33,597 nt of DNA from Candidatus Berkelbacteria bacterium RIFOXYA2_FULL_43_10 (GCA_001776195.1 MEZY01000002.1:1-33597), one strand, 5' to 3'. Shown: positions 8,274 to 16,337, counted from the stretch's first letter. Numbers and translations are program-made. The notes: generated by a model from the sequence alone, not told the origin.

Positions 8274-8298
8274 TTGAAGGTTAATCATAAAAATATAT

Positions 8299-8454
8299 TT
8301 ATCTCTTTCGTTTCAAAAAATCATCTTTATAAACAGGCCAAGTATCGCCGATGGTGTCAACTAAGTCGAGCAAGAAGATTCCAGGATTACACCAATTAGC
8401 CACATCAACTGTCCCCTCACCATATTTTTCGCTTCTCACTTTTACAATCGTCAT
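8299..8454 (-). CDS. Small protein, 51 aa, unknown function
   Basis: An ATG at 8454 opens a 51-codon frame ending in TAA at 8299-8301. It has one of the stronger ribosome sites in the window, GGGGAGGGAAG directly before the ATG, which is the main reason to call it. The product starts MTIVKVRSEKYGEGTVDVAN and has WCNPGIFLLDLVDTIGDTWPVY in the middle, ending in a basic KRKR. There is no transmembrane segment, HTH or metal motif. It lies 84 nt after the restriction endonuclease gene and before the sortase on the same strand, so it may travel with the restriction-modification genes. I do not recognise its family. A chance ORF with a good SD is the alternative. Confidence 0.55.
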   Translation of the reverse strand: MTIVKVRSEKYGEGTVDVANWCNPGIFLLDLVDTIGDTWPVYKDDFLKRKR

Positions 8455-8538
8455 CTTCCCTCCCCAAGTATTAATTTGAAAATTTCAATCAACTCCAAAA
8501 AATTCTGTTTTTTTAAATTATTTGTAAATAGTCTGAGA

Positions 8539-9348
8539 TCAATGTTGAATTTTCTTAACAGTTTTGCGAATAATTTCTAATACTTTATCCATTGTATTTT
8601 CTTCACCGCTTAGATGATCCCATAACTCCGATCCAATTAAGATCTCGTTCATGTCAAAAAACTTCTTAAATTCTATGAGATAATTAAAGAATCTTTCTTT
8701 ATTATATTTAGTAGGGCTATCTGATGTGGGATCAAATGGAAACCCGATCATAAATTTAATCTCTTTTTTTCGGTGGAGTAGCATTAGGGCTGCTTTGCCA
8801 TAAAGTATCTTTTGTTTTTCACCCCTACCTTCTCCGGAGTTTGGTCTTACTGATTTTAGCTCGATTGCGTCAATTTCATATTTTGATTCGAGATAGTTAT
8901 CCACAGTGAAAGCTAAAGAATCGATTTCCTTATTGTTAGCTATGCAACTTAATAATGCGTTATTTTCTCTCTTCAAATCTGGCGAAACATTTCCTGACTT
9001 TAGATCTCTAATAATTTGTTCAATCCTGGCTGCTTGGGTTTGTCCCACTTTCAAAACGAAATGCCCAGTAAAACTTCTCTTGTATCCCCCAGATAGAATA
9101 TGTGCAAAGTTTTCAAATCCCGAACCCAAGGAAGTATTCAGCCCATGTAGCCAACTCGCCAACGCTACAAGTTGCGGAATTCCCAATTTTAATGGTTTCA
9201 ATCTATCTTTAAAACAACTTAAAAACTCAGTGTGAAACGGCGCATTTCTTATCATGGTTGTTTCGTCAGGAAATGATTCTGGGCGGCTGGCAATGATCTT
9301 CTTCGCCTCTTCCTCTATCCGAATGATTTTGTCTTGATCGAGACTCAT
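8539..9348 (-). CDS. Type II restriction endonuclease, TdeIII/MjaII-like
   Basis: A 269-aa protein following the methyltransferase by 3 nt, the usual arrangement of a type II R-M pair. It resembles TdeIII/MjaII-type endonucleases: an N-terminal helical part with RNAPFHTEFLSCFKDRL, the central SLGSGFENFAHILS, and a PD-(D/E)XK-type core in YEIDAIELKSVRPNSGEG, where D150 or D160 with E163 and K165 are the likely metal-binding and catalytic residues. TdeIII and MjaII are described as cutting GGNCC; whether this enzyme does is inference. Length fits the family and the frame is intact. It would act on unmodified foreign DNA in the cytoplasm. Confidence 0.8.
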   Translation of the reverse strand: MSLDQDKIIRIEEEAKKIIASRPESFPDETTMIRNAPFHTEFLSCFKDRLKPLKLGIPQLVALASWLHGLNTSLGSGFENFAHILSGGYKRSFTGHFVLKVGQTQAARIEQIIRDLKSGNVSPDLKRENNALLSCIANNKEIDSLAFTVDNYLESKYEIDAIELKSVRPNSGEGRGEKQKILYGKAALMLLHRKKEIKFMIGFPFDPTSDSPTKYNKERFFNYLIEFKKFFDMNEILIGSELWDHLSGEENTMDKVLEIIRKTVKKIQH

Positions 9349-9351
9349 TGT

Positions 9352-10935
9352 TTAACCTATATTTTTAATATGAAATATAATTTCCGAATAGGGTGACTTG
9401 TCCCTCTCTGTCCTATTTAAAACCGGTCTCTTGAATTGATTGATGATTTTCATTCCTGACCGTCTGGCAATTTCCGGGTACATGTTGTATTTGTCATTAG
9501 CCACCAAAAAAACATCATAATCACTTGATAAATACTTGCGACAATTATTCAATACATCGGATATGCCCTCGATATACGAATTTCTTGCTTCTGTGCCCTT
9601 GCCTTTGAATAAAGGGCCAATTTCCAATTGGTCTTGTCTTTTAAAGCCGAATAGGTCGTAAGCGTAAGCGTGTTGCTCGTGATAATCAATTTGTCCGACA
9701 TAGGGAGGCGAGCTGAATATGCCTTTAATTTTTTGCTTTTTGAACAGTTGATAAAGTTTTTTATTTCTTCTTGATATTTCTTCCGCTATATCTACAGTTC
9801 TTGAGTCAGATGGAATTATCGCACAATGTGAATTTTTCTTTAACTCATCATACGTCTTTATTCTATCCAATGTGTCGTCGGCATATCTGTTAAACCATGA
9901 CTTAATTGAAAAAATCGGTTTGCATATTTTTTTATGTTTCCAGCAATAATATGTGGTTGTTTGCGGTTCCTTGAGTGTGGCCAGATCAGAGTGAGTCGTG
10001 GCCCTACATGATCTAATTGTCCTGCTTAGTATTACAGCAAGTATTTTTTTTGTCTTAATGTTATTAATTTTTTTTATTTGATTAAATACAAAACCGATTT
10101 CATTCTTAACATTTTTAATGTACCACTTGTTTAAAAATCCATCAGACGATTGAGTATTCAATTCAATTTCGTATTTTTTCGCTAGATCGAGGTATCTCTT
10201 CAACAATTCTTTTTCTTTTTCAGCAGAATAATTTTTCTCATTAATTTCCTTGGTGGCAAATTTATATTTATATTCTGGACTTGGAAAATTATCATTATTG
10301 AATATCGTTAACTCACGAAGTAGAGTATTTTCAAACGGCATAATGTTTTTATCAGTTTCATAATTGTTAATAAGCAATTTCATCTTATTAATTTGACGCT
10401 CAACGTCATTAAAATCATAGTCTAAGAGTTTTGTTTCTGCGATCATACAGTTGAATCGAGACACATCTACCCCCACGGAATGGATACCTAATTCATTGGA
10501 TTGTACCAGTGTTGTCCCGGAACCCATAAATGGATCCAGTAAGATATCGCCTTGTTTAAAGTATATATTTTTCTTAAATTTATCGACGTGACCATCAAGA
10601 AAATATTCTACCAACTGAGGAATGAACTTACCCTTGTAGGGATGAAGACGATGCACATGTTTTGTGGTCTCATATTCTTTAAACTGTTCAAAGGACAGCG
10701 CCCAGTTCAAGTCATGACCGAGTTTATCTTTCCAATATTTTTCTCGTGAACGCACATTAGTGCTGTTGTAGTAATCCATTAAGTCTATTTTGACAACTTG
10801 TGTACTGCCATTATTCCCAAATTTTCTAACTCGTCCATATTGTACAAGATAAGAAATATTTGAGGGTGTAACATTTCGGCTAAAAAATGTTCTTACAAAA
10901 TCGCATGCTTGATTAATTGATAGTAGATCTTCCAT
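9352..10935 (-). CDS. Site-specific DNA methyltransferase of a type II R-M system
   Basis: A 527-aa S-adenosylmethionine-dependent DNA methyltransferase. Residues 1-60 form an HTH/excisionase-like domain (SINQACDFVRTFF, then NISYLVQYGRVRKFG). HRLHPYKGKF (residues 95-104) is the block that often precedes motif I in beta-class enzymes; motif I is DPFMGSGTTLVQSNELG (134-150) and the catalytic motif IV is SSPPY (408-412). SPPY usually marks N4-cytosine methylation, though N6-adenine cannot be excluded. The long region between motifs I and IV probably contains the target-recognition part. Expression before the endonuclease would protect host DNA. The ATG at 10935 is preceded by an extended -10 only 6 nt away. 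Confidence 0.9.
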   Translation of the reverse strand: MEDLLSINQACDFVRTFFSRNVTPSNISYLVQYGRVRKFGNNGSTQVVKIDLMDYYNSTNVRSREKYWKDKLGHDLNWALSFEQFKEYETTKHVHRLHPYKGKFIPQLVEYFLDGHVDKFKKNIYFKQGDILLDPFMGSGTTLVQSNELGIHSVGVDVSRFNCMIAETKLLDYDFNDVERQINKMKLLINNYETDKNIMPFENTLLRELTIFNNDNFPSPEYKYKFATKEINEKNYSAEKEKELLKRYLDLAKKYEIELNTQSSDGFLNKWYIKNVKNEIGFVFNQIKKINNIKTKKILAVILSRTIRSCRATTHSDLATLKEPQTTTYYCWKHKKICKPIFSIKSWFNRYADDTLDRIKTYDELKKNSHCAIIPSDSRTVDIAEEISRRNKKLYQLFKKQKIKGIFSSPPYVGQIDYHEQHAYAYDLFGFKRQDQLEIGPLFKGKGTEARNSYIEGISDVLNNCRKYLSSDYDVFLVANDKYNMYPEIARRSGMKIINQFKRPVLNRTERDKSPYSEIIFHIKNIG

Positions 10936-10941
10936 ATAAAC

Positions 10942-10950
10942 ATTTTACCA
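10942..10950 (-). promoter_or_regulatory. Extended -10 element of the R-M operon
   Basis: On the minus strand TGGTAAAAT (TGn plus the hexamer TAAAAT) ends 6 nt before the methyltransferase ATG. This predicts transcription starting at the start codon, i.e. a leaderless message; no Shine-Dalgarno is present. No convincing -35 is seen, as is common with extended -10 promoters. Confidence 0.45.
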
Positions 10951-11049
10951 TAAATGAACTTTTACGGTTTTATCTGTTGTGGATAAGTTCGGTATTTGTT
11001 CGTCTATTAAATTTGATAAAAGTTAAACAACGCTACCATTATAAGACTT

Positions 11050-11088
11050 TGCCCGCCGCAAAAGCTTGAGCTTCAGTGATTGCGGGCA
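11050..11088. other. Hairpin between the R-M operon and tRNA-Leu
   Basis: TGCCCGC (11050-11056) pairs with GCGGGCA (11082-11088); the loop contains a second small palindrome, AAGCTTGAGCTT. It lies just past the 3' end of tRNA-Leu and could end that transcript, though no T-run follows. Immediately next to it, 11090-11103 repeats 14 nt of the tRNA. Confidence 0.45.
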
Positions 11089-11111
11089 GGAGTCGTGCGC
11101 GTCCCGCAGTT

Positions 11112-11198
11112 TGGTGCCGGCGGTCGGAATCGAACCGACATGATATTGCTATCACACGAGTTTGAGTCGTGCGCGTCTACCTGTTCCGCCACGCCGGC
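11112..11198 (-). tRNA. tRNA-Leu, anticodon CAA
   Basis: An 87-nt type II tRNA with encoded CCA. Acceptor stem GCCGGCG pairs perfectly with CGCCGGC; the discriminator is A, the leucine identity base. The D-arm is GCGGAACAGGTAGACGC, the anticodon stem CACGA/TCGTG holds loop CTCAAAC with anticodon CAA (decodes TTG), the long variable arm is TGATA-GCAA-TATCA, and the T-arm is GTCGGTTCGATTCCGAC. All features are canonical, so it should be functional. Confidence 0.97.
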
Positions 11199-11316
11199 AC
11201 AAAGTTAGTTAAAAGTGAAAAGCGTAAAGTTTAAAAGTAATCAATTGCACATGTATAAATTATCACATATGAGATAGATATTCAATTTTAATCAACTCAA
11301 ACATCACCAAATAATA

Positions 11317-11346
11317 TTGCAATATTTGCCTTTAATAAAGTATACT
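11317..11346 (+). promoter_or_regulatory. Predicted promoter of the gpmI-ackA operon
   Basis: TTGCAA (11317-11322), an 18-bp spacer and TATACT (11341-11346) would start transcription near 11353, leaving a short leader that contains the AGGAGG ribosome site at 11359-11364, 4 nt before the TTG start codon. Confidence 0.5.
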
Positions 11347-11368
11347 TAGAATAGTAAAAGGAGGTGGG

Positions 11369-12964
11369 TTGGACTCGTATTTTTCAAGTCAAAAAAATGC
11401 CACTTCGGATAATTTGATAAATTTGCCGCTTATTTTGTTGATTTTGGATGGATGGGGAATCGCTCCATCTTGGGGTGGAAATGCTATCACGCTCGCGAAA
11501 ACGCCAAACTTTGATAGGCTCTGGAGAAGTTGTCCTTCGTCGACGATTAGAGCTTCGGATGGAGCGGTGGGGTTGCCGGAAGATGCGCCGGGAAACTCCG
11601 AAGCCGGTCATCTGAATATCGGAGCAGGAAGAGTGGTACACCAAGATTTTCCGATGATAAATCGCGAGATTGAGAGCGGAAAATTTTATGAAAACTCGGC
11701 GATGAAACAGGTGCTTCTCCATGCGCAAAAAAATCAGAGCGCCGTAAACCTTGTTGGATTGTTGTCGAAAACCGGTACTCACAGCCACATCGATCATCTC
11801 TTTGCCTTACTTAACTATTTTAAAAAATCGAATTTCAACAATGTTTTTATTCATTTGTTTTCTGATGGTAGAGATTCCGATCCTATGAGTGGCATAGAGT
11901 ATATATCTGAAGTGGAAGAAGAGATTAAAAAAATTGGTGTAGGCAGGGTTGCTTCAGTAATGGGCAGATACTATGGTATGGATAGAGACAACCGTTGGGG
12001 CAGGACGGCAAGGGCGTATAATGCGATGATTTTGGGGGAAGCAGAGAAGTGCGAAAAAGCGATAGACGTATTCAGCCAATCTTATCGCAGGGGGATTACC
12101 GATGAGTTTATCGAACCAAGAGTTATTGTCGACAAGGAAAATCAGATCTCAACAATCAAAAACGACGACTCAATCATCTTTTTTAACTTTAGGGCCGATA
12201 GAATCAGGCAGTTAGTAAAAGCATTGGTCGGACAGAATATCAAAGGTTTCGAAGATAAAAAGAACTTATCTGATTTATTTGTTGCCACTTTTGCGACTTA
12301 CGAGGAGATGGGAAGCGAAAATATTGCACGAATTTTTGAACCGGATAAAGTTCGGTCTCCCCTCGCAAAAATTATATCTGAAAATAATTTGAGACAATAC
12401 CATATCGCTGAAACAGAAAAATATCCGCATGTGACATATTTTATAAACGGAGGGCGAACAAAGCCATTTCCCGGAGAAGATTGGGAGATGGTTCCATCGC
12501 CGAAAGTGAGGACTTACGATTTGTCCCCAAAGATGAGCGCAAAAGGAATCACCGATAGGTTGATATTAAAGATAAACAGAAGGTCATACCATGTCTATGT
12601 CGTTAATTTTGCTAACGCAGATATGGTTGGCCACACAGGAAATCTTGAGTCCGTGATTCAGGCGGTTTCCTTCGTCGACCTTTGTTTGGGGAGAATATGC
12701 GATGCGGTGATAAAGAACAGTGCTACTCTGATGATATGCGCTGATCATGGAAATGCCGAGCAGATGGTTAACCCGGCCACTTCCGATGCGGATACTGAGC
12801 ACACCACGAATCCAGTACCATTTATGATTATGAAAAATGCAGAGGAAAAGAAGCTTATTCTCAACCCAAGTGGAAAACTTGCCGATATCGCTCCGACGAT
12901 GCTGGGGCTTATAGGAGCGGAAAAGCCAATAGAAATGGATGGTGTATGTTTGATCAAAGAGTAG
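11369..12964 (+). CDS. gpmI: 2,3-bisphosphoglycerate-independent phosphoglycerate mutase
   Basis: A 531-aa cytosolic iPGM, converting 3-phosphoglycerate and 2-phosphoglycerate through a phosphoserine intermediate with two Mn2+ ions. All key blocks are intact: LDGWG (D27), the nucleophile in PGNSEAGH (S77), TGTHSHIDHL, SDGRDSDP, GRYYGMDRDNRW, FFNFRADRIRQL, DMVGHTGN, CADHGNAEQM and EHTTNPVPF. The start is TTG at 11369, supported by a strong AGGAGG and no nearby in-frame ATG; the N-terminus is about 20 residues longer than usual. It is the first gene of an operon with a degenerate paralogue, pduL and ackA, linking lower glycolysis with acetate-type ATP formation. Confidence 0.97.
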   Translation: MDSYFSSQKNATSDNLINLPLILLILDGWGIAPSWGGNAITLAKTPNFDRLWRSCPSSTIRASDGAVGLPEDAPGNSEAGHLNIGAGRVVHQDFPMINREIESGKFYENSAMKQVLLHAQKNQSAVNLVGLLSKTGTHSHIDHLFALLNYFKKSNFNNVFIHLFSDGRDSDPMSGIEYISEVEEEIKKIGVGRVASVMGRYYGMDRDNRWGRTARAYNAMILGEAEKCEKAIDVFSQSYRRGITDEFIEPRVIVDKENQISTIKNDDSIIFFNFRADRIRQLVKALVGQNIKGFEDKKNLSDLFVATFATYEEMGSENIARIFEPDKVRSPLAKIISENNLRQYHIAETEKYPHVTYFINGGRTKPFPGEDWEMVPSPKVRTYDLSPKMSAKGITDRLILKINRRSYHVYVVNFANADMVGHTGNLESVIQAVSFVDLCLGRICDAVIKNSATLMICADHGNAEQMVNPATSDADTEHTTNPVPFMIMKNAEEKKLILNPSGKLADIAPTMLGLIGAEKPIEMDGVCLIKE

Positions 12965-12967
12965 AAG

Positions 12968-14467
12968 ATGATTAAAAAATTATCATTGATCATATTAAAC
13001 GGTTGGGGGCTTTCTTCGAGCTGGGGAGGAAATGCAATAGCGGCGGCCAACCCGGGCAACTTTTTGAAGTTCTGGGGACAGGGCTTGTGCATGATAATTA
13101 AACCAGCTCAAAAAAAAGCTGGCTTGTATGCGGATGAAGACGGAATCACCCTGTCGGAAATATATGTGGGCAGGGAGGTAAAAAGGATAAAGGAAATTGT
13201 CGATGATGTTGTGGGCAGAAGAGAGCTTGGCGAATGTCTAGAGCTTAAAAAATCTATAGAAAATTGTAAGACAAATACTTCGTCGCTTAATCTTGTTACA
13301 ACCATTGCGGAAAACGATGAATATTCCGATCCGGACAACATAAAGATCCTACTCGAAATATTGAAAGTCGAGCGGATAAGAAATATCAACATCCATCTGA
13401 TTTTAGAGGGCGAGACAGGAGCGGTATCTAGGAAAGTGGAAACGCTTGCAAATAGTATAAACGATTTTGAGGAGGCGCAGATATCTTCGATTCAGGGGAA
13501 TCATTATTTGAGTGAGATCGGAAGTAAGAACTTTCAGAGATCGTACTCGTCCATAGTATTGGGAACCGGCGAGAAGGCGCTTGACGCGATATCAGTTCTT
13601 TCCAAAAACAAAAACTTGCCAAAACTTGATGATTTGGAGCCTCACATCATATGCAGCGGGAATCAGGCGATCGGAAAAATATTTGATTTCGATTCCGTTC
13701 TCTCTCTGGATTATAAAAGGAGTAACTTAAATAATTTTATTAGATACTTAAGCGCTTTCGAGGTCGGAAGCAAATCTTACAAACCGATGGGGATTAAAAT
13801 ATCAACTTTAACCGATTATTATTACGGTGCCGGCCCGAAAGATATTGGTATAATTATCGATAGAGATCAAATAAATAATAGCGTTTTATCATTAGCGGAA
13901 GATGCAGGGTTGAAGAACGTCGAGATTTTTGGAAGCAAAAATTCTTGGAAACATTATTACTTAAGTGGATTTAAGAAGAAAAATCAAAGTAGCGGGAGCT
14001 GTATCGTGGTGGCAAACGATGGATCTGAAAAAACATACGACGCAAAAAGGTGGTTGAATACATACCGTGATACAGTAGGCGATAATATCAATATAATAAC
14101 AAGCTATCTGTCGGCTAGCGACTTCTCGGCAAGGACAGGAAGCATCAAGGAGGATATTGAATCAATAAAAGTTGTCGATAAATTATTGGGAGAAATGGTT
14201 GAGATCAACTTTCAAAATAATTATCAGACAATAATTTTAGCTGATGAAAGCGGGTTAGAGAGCGCGGGCATTAATAGCAATCCTCTGCCTTTTATCTATC
14301 TAAAAGATAGTGAGAGTTTAAATAATGATGATTCATTAATCCAGCGAAAGATCACGATAGAGGGTCTCTTGAGAGCAAAAAGCTCGACATATGATATTGC
14401 GCCGACAATTTGCAAAATAATGGATATTACGAAGCCTGATGAGATGACCGGGGAGTCGTTAATTTAA
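12968..14467 (+). CDS. Degenerate iPGM paralogue (probable pseudoenzyme)
   Basis: A 499-aa protein colinear with the preceding iPGM but without its catalytic groups. Shared blocks are NGWGLSSSWGGNAI (versus DGWGIAPSWGGNAI) near the start, then SSLNLVTTIAEN, GEKALDAISVLS and DIAPTICKIMDITKPDEMTGESL at the end. The first metal aspartate is asparagine (N11); PGNSEAGH has become GITLSEIYVGRE; the SHIDH and SDGRDSDP blocks are lost; MDRDNRW is gone; DMVGHTGN is DFSARTGS; ADHGNAEQM is ADESGLESAG. The frame is intact over full length with normal codon use, so it seems to be kept under selection rather than decaying. It begins 3 nt after gpmI stops. A regulatory or structural partner of the active enzyme is plausible but unproven. 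Confidence 0.85.
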   Translation: MIKKLSLIILNGWGLSSSWGGNAIAAANPGNFLKFWGQGLCMIIKPAQKKAGLYADEDGITLSEIYVGREVKRIKEIVDDVVGRRELGECLELKKSIENCKTNTSSLNLVTTIAENDEYSDPDNIKILLEILKVERIRNINIHLILEGETGAVSRKVETLANSINDFEEAQISSIQGNHYLSEIGSKNFQRSYSSIVLGTGEKALDAISVLSKNKNLPKLDDLEPHIICSGNQAIGKIFDFDSVLSLDYKRSNLNNFIRYLSAFEVGSKSYKPMGIKISTLTDYYYGAGPKDIGIIIDRDQINNSVLSLAEDAGLKNVEIFGSKNSWKHYYLSGFKKKNQSSGSCIVVANDGSEKTYDAKRWLNTYRDTVGDNINIITSYLSASDFSARTGSIKEDIESIKVVDKLLGEMVEINFQNNYQTIILADESGLESAGINSNPLPFIYLKDSESLNNDDSLIQRKITIEGLLRAKSSTYDIAPTICKIMDITKPDEMTGESLI

Positions 14468-14482
14468 TAATGCGAGGATAAA

Positions 14483-15040
14483 ATGAAGACAACGGTGGAA
14501 ATTTCAGCTAGACACATCCATTTGACTCGGGAGGACTTTAAAACTCTTTTTGGGTGTGAGGAGCCGACGATCAGAAATAAATTGAGTTTGGATTATGAGT
14601 ATGCCGCAAACGAAACGGTAGAGGTGGTAGGTCCGGAGGGGAGATTGCTTGACGTTAGAGTTATCGGTCCGCTACGAGAGAAATCGCAGTTCGAATTAAG
14701 TATGAGTCACGCAAGGGTTTTGGGGATAGATCCGCCGATCAAAGTCTCCGGTGAAAGTGGCGGAGCAAAAATAAAAGTTGTAGGTCCTGTTGGTGAAATA
14801 TTGAAAAACATTGCAATTGTACCCAAGAGACATTGGCACGTATCAACAAATTTGGCTAAGAAGTTAAGGGTAAAAACTGGCCAAAATGTGGCGGTACAAA
14901 TTAAAAGCAAAAGATCAACAATATATTACGATATTGTTACAAGAGTCGATGATGATTTTGAAAACCATGTCCATCTGGATACGGATGAAGGAAATGCGGC
15001 TGGTATCGAAAAGAACACAAGCGCAGAGCTAATTATTTGA
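14483..15040 (+). CDS. pduL: PduL-type phosphate acyltransferase (phosphotransacetylase)
   Basis: A 185-aa PduL-family enzyme, exchanging CoA of an acyl-CoA for phosphate to give acyl-phosphate. It is unrelated to classical Pta and uses zinc-bound histidines. These are visible in SARHIHLT (H11, H13), KRHWHVS (H117, H119) and ENHVHLDTDEGNAAG (H162, H164); the two-barrel repeat is marked by VEVVGPEGRLLDVRVIGP and IKVVGPVGEI. No encapsulation peptide precedes the core and no microcompartment shell gene is present, so this is the housekeeping form making acetyl-phosphate. GAGG 5 nt before ATG 14483 is a good ribosome site. The downstream neighbour is acetate kinase, 8 nt away. Confidence 0.95.
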   Translation: MKTTVEISARHIHLTREDFKTLFGCEEPTIRNKLSLDYEYAANETVEVVGPEGRLLDVRVIGPLREKSQFELSMSHARVLGIDPPIKVSGESGGAKIKVVGPVGEILKNIAIVPKRHWHVSTNLAKKLRVKTGQNVAVQIKSKRSTIYYDIVTRVDDDFENHVHLDTDEGNAAGIEKNTSAELII

Positions 15041-15048
15041 AAGGTTCT

Positions 15049-16125
15049 ATGATATTGATATGGAACGCAGGTTCATCATCGTTAAAAGCCAAGCTCTACG
15101 ATGTGAAAGCAAAGAGGTTAGTTTTGATAAAATCTGCAAGTGTTGCAAGAATCGGTGAAAGCGAGACTAAAAACCACGCTAACGCATCTTTACAAATAAT
15201 TAACGAGGAAAAGCTCGAGGGATACGATATTAAAACTGTAGCATACCGTGTAGTACATTCCGGAGGCGAGCTTAAGGATGGAGCGGAAGCGAGCGATAAA
15301 ATCATCAAGCAGCTAAAAGTGGTTTCCTCCCTCGCCCCCCTACACAATCCGCCGGCGATCGAAAATATTGAAGTTTCTAAAAAGGTATTCTTAAAGCAGC
15401 GACATAAACTATTTTTCGATACATCTTTTTTCAAAGATTTACCAGCAGAAGCCATAACTTATCCCCTACCGCTAGAGATTGCAGATAGAGAGAAAATAAA
15501 GAAATTTGGGTTTCATGGGATATCCCACGCATATGCTTTGGAAGAATCGGGAGCTAAAAGTCGAGACCGGGTGATATCGATTCATTTGGGAGCCGGCTGC
15601 TCCGTATGTGCTATTGTCAACAAAAAGCCGCTAGATACTTCTATGGGATTAACCCCTTCCGGCGGGTTGATTATGCAATCTAGAACTGGAGATATCGATC
15701 CGGGAATAGTTTTTTATCTGATACGAAAGTTGGGGGCGGAAAAAACGGAAAAAATAATCAATAATGAATCCGGTTTAGCCGGGCTCACCGGGACATCGGG
15801 GAATATGTACGATGTACTATATCTCGCCGGGCAAAAGATTGAAGATTCAAATTATTTGCCATCATTGAGTCTCAAGAAGGATGAGACGAGTACGGCCGAT
15901 GCATTATTGGCTTTGAAAATGTATACAAATTCGATTAAAAGATATATAGGCGGATATGCAACGTTAATGCAAGGAGTTGACATGGTAATTTTCACAGGAA
16001 AGATTGGGGCCGGTTCCAGCGTTATAAGAGATATGGTGATGGAAGGATTGGAATTTTTAAAAATCAAAAGGGTCGTAAAGGTTGAGCCGGATGAAGAGAA
16101 AGCGATAGCCAGATTCTTGATTTAA
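15049..16125 (+). CDS. ackA: Acetate kinase (acyl kinase), variant active site
   Basis: A 358-aa ASKHA-family kinase that would make ATP from acetyl-phosphate. Conserved blocks: NAGSSSLK (N6, S9, S11), RVVHSGG, LAPLHNPP, FDTSFFKDLP, FGFHGISH, DTSMGLTPSGG, SRTGDIDPG and IGGYATLMQGVD. It is shorter than the usual near-400 residues. Two positions differ from the textbook enzyme: HLGNGAS reads HLGAGCS (N to A at 182), and the C-terminal GGIGENS reads GKIGAGS (E to A at 321, the metal-associated glutamate). Such changes may be lineage-typical; activity is inferred from the pduL partner. ATG 15049 with AAAGG upstream is preferred to a TTG at 15037 overlapping the pduL stop. Confidence 0.9.
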   Translation: MILIWNAGSSSLKAKLYDVKAKRLVLIKSASVARIGESETKNHANASLQIINEEKLEGYDIKTVAYRVVHSGGELKDGAEASDKIIKQLKVVSSLAPLHNPPAIENIEVSKKVFLKQRHKLFFDTSFFKDLPAEAITYPLPLEIADREKIKKFGFHGISHAYALEESGAKSRDRVISIHLGAGCSVCAIVNKKPLDTSMGLTPSGGLIMQSRTGDIDPGIVFYLIRKLGAEKTEKIINNESGLAGLTGTSGNMYDVLYLAGQKIEDSNYLPSLSLKKDETSTADALLALKMYTNSIKRYIGGYATLMQGVDMVIFTGKIGAGSSVIRDMVMEGLEFLKIKRVVKVEPDEEKAIARFLI

Positions 16126-16189
16126 AATCAAAGTAGAATCTGGCTCTTTAACGAAAGTACGGGTATTACACACTCGGTAGCCGTCCCAA

Positions 16190-16263
16190 GGTAACGAAGC
16201 CCGGGTCGTTGAACCTTTGACATAGTAGGACATAACGGGCATCGTAACCGACAAACGGTTAAC
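16190..16263. repeat. Inverted repeat pair upstream of porA
   Basis: GGTAACGAAGCCCGG at 16190-16204 faces ATAACGGGCATCGTAACC at 16232-16249, which continues GACAAACGGTTAAC to 16263. The 14-nt cores pair with two mismatches around a loop of about 32 nt. The same motif pair recurs upstream of porB. It may be a terminator-like hairpin after ackA, a regulatory site, or a dispersed repeat. The rest of 16126-16337 holds no gene. Confidence 0.55.
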
Positions 16264-16323
16264 TATATCAATATCAATGTTAATCAGCGGATATGACCAG
16301 TGGTAGTGTTCTTCGTTATCATA

Positions 16324-16329
16324 TATAAT
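16324..16329 (+). promoter_or_regulatory. Consensus -10 box of porA
   Basis: TATAAT lies 8 nt before the porA ATG at 16338, with no recognisable -35 and no Shine-Dalgarno. This predicts transcription from about the start codon, a leaderless or near-leaderless message. Confidence 0.4.
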
Positions 16330-16337
16330 CATTAAGT

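Noticed and set aside
9352-10935. Depletion of GGNCC as support for the R-M specificity
   Set aside because: GGNCC sites are present (for example 14630-14634, 14783-14787 and in tRNA-Ala), and I could not count the expected number.
12968-14467. Second functional phosphoglycerate mutase
   Set aside because: The metal ligands and the phosphoserine block that define activity are replaced throughout the protein.
12968-14467. Decaying pseudogene
   Set aside because: There is no stop or frameshift over 499 codons and its ends are conserved with iPGM, so a maintained protein is more likely.
14483-15040. Bacterial microcompartment locus because of pduL
   Set aside because: No shell protein, encapsulation peptide or aldehyde dehydrogenase is present; the ackA neighbour explains pduL.
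11369-16125. UGA recoding as in Gracilibacteria/Absconditabacteria
   Set aside because: Several genes end at TGA at the normal family length, and no conserved glycine is encoded by TGA.
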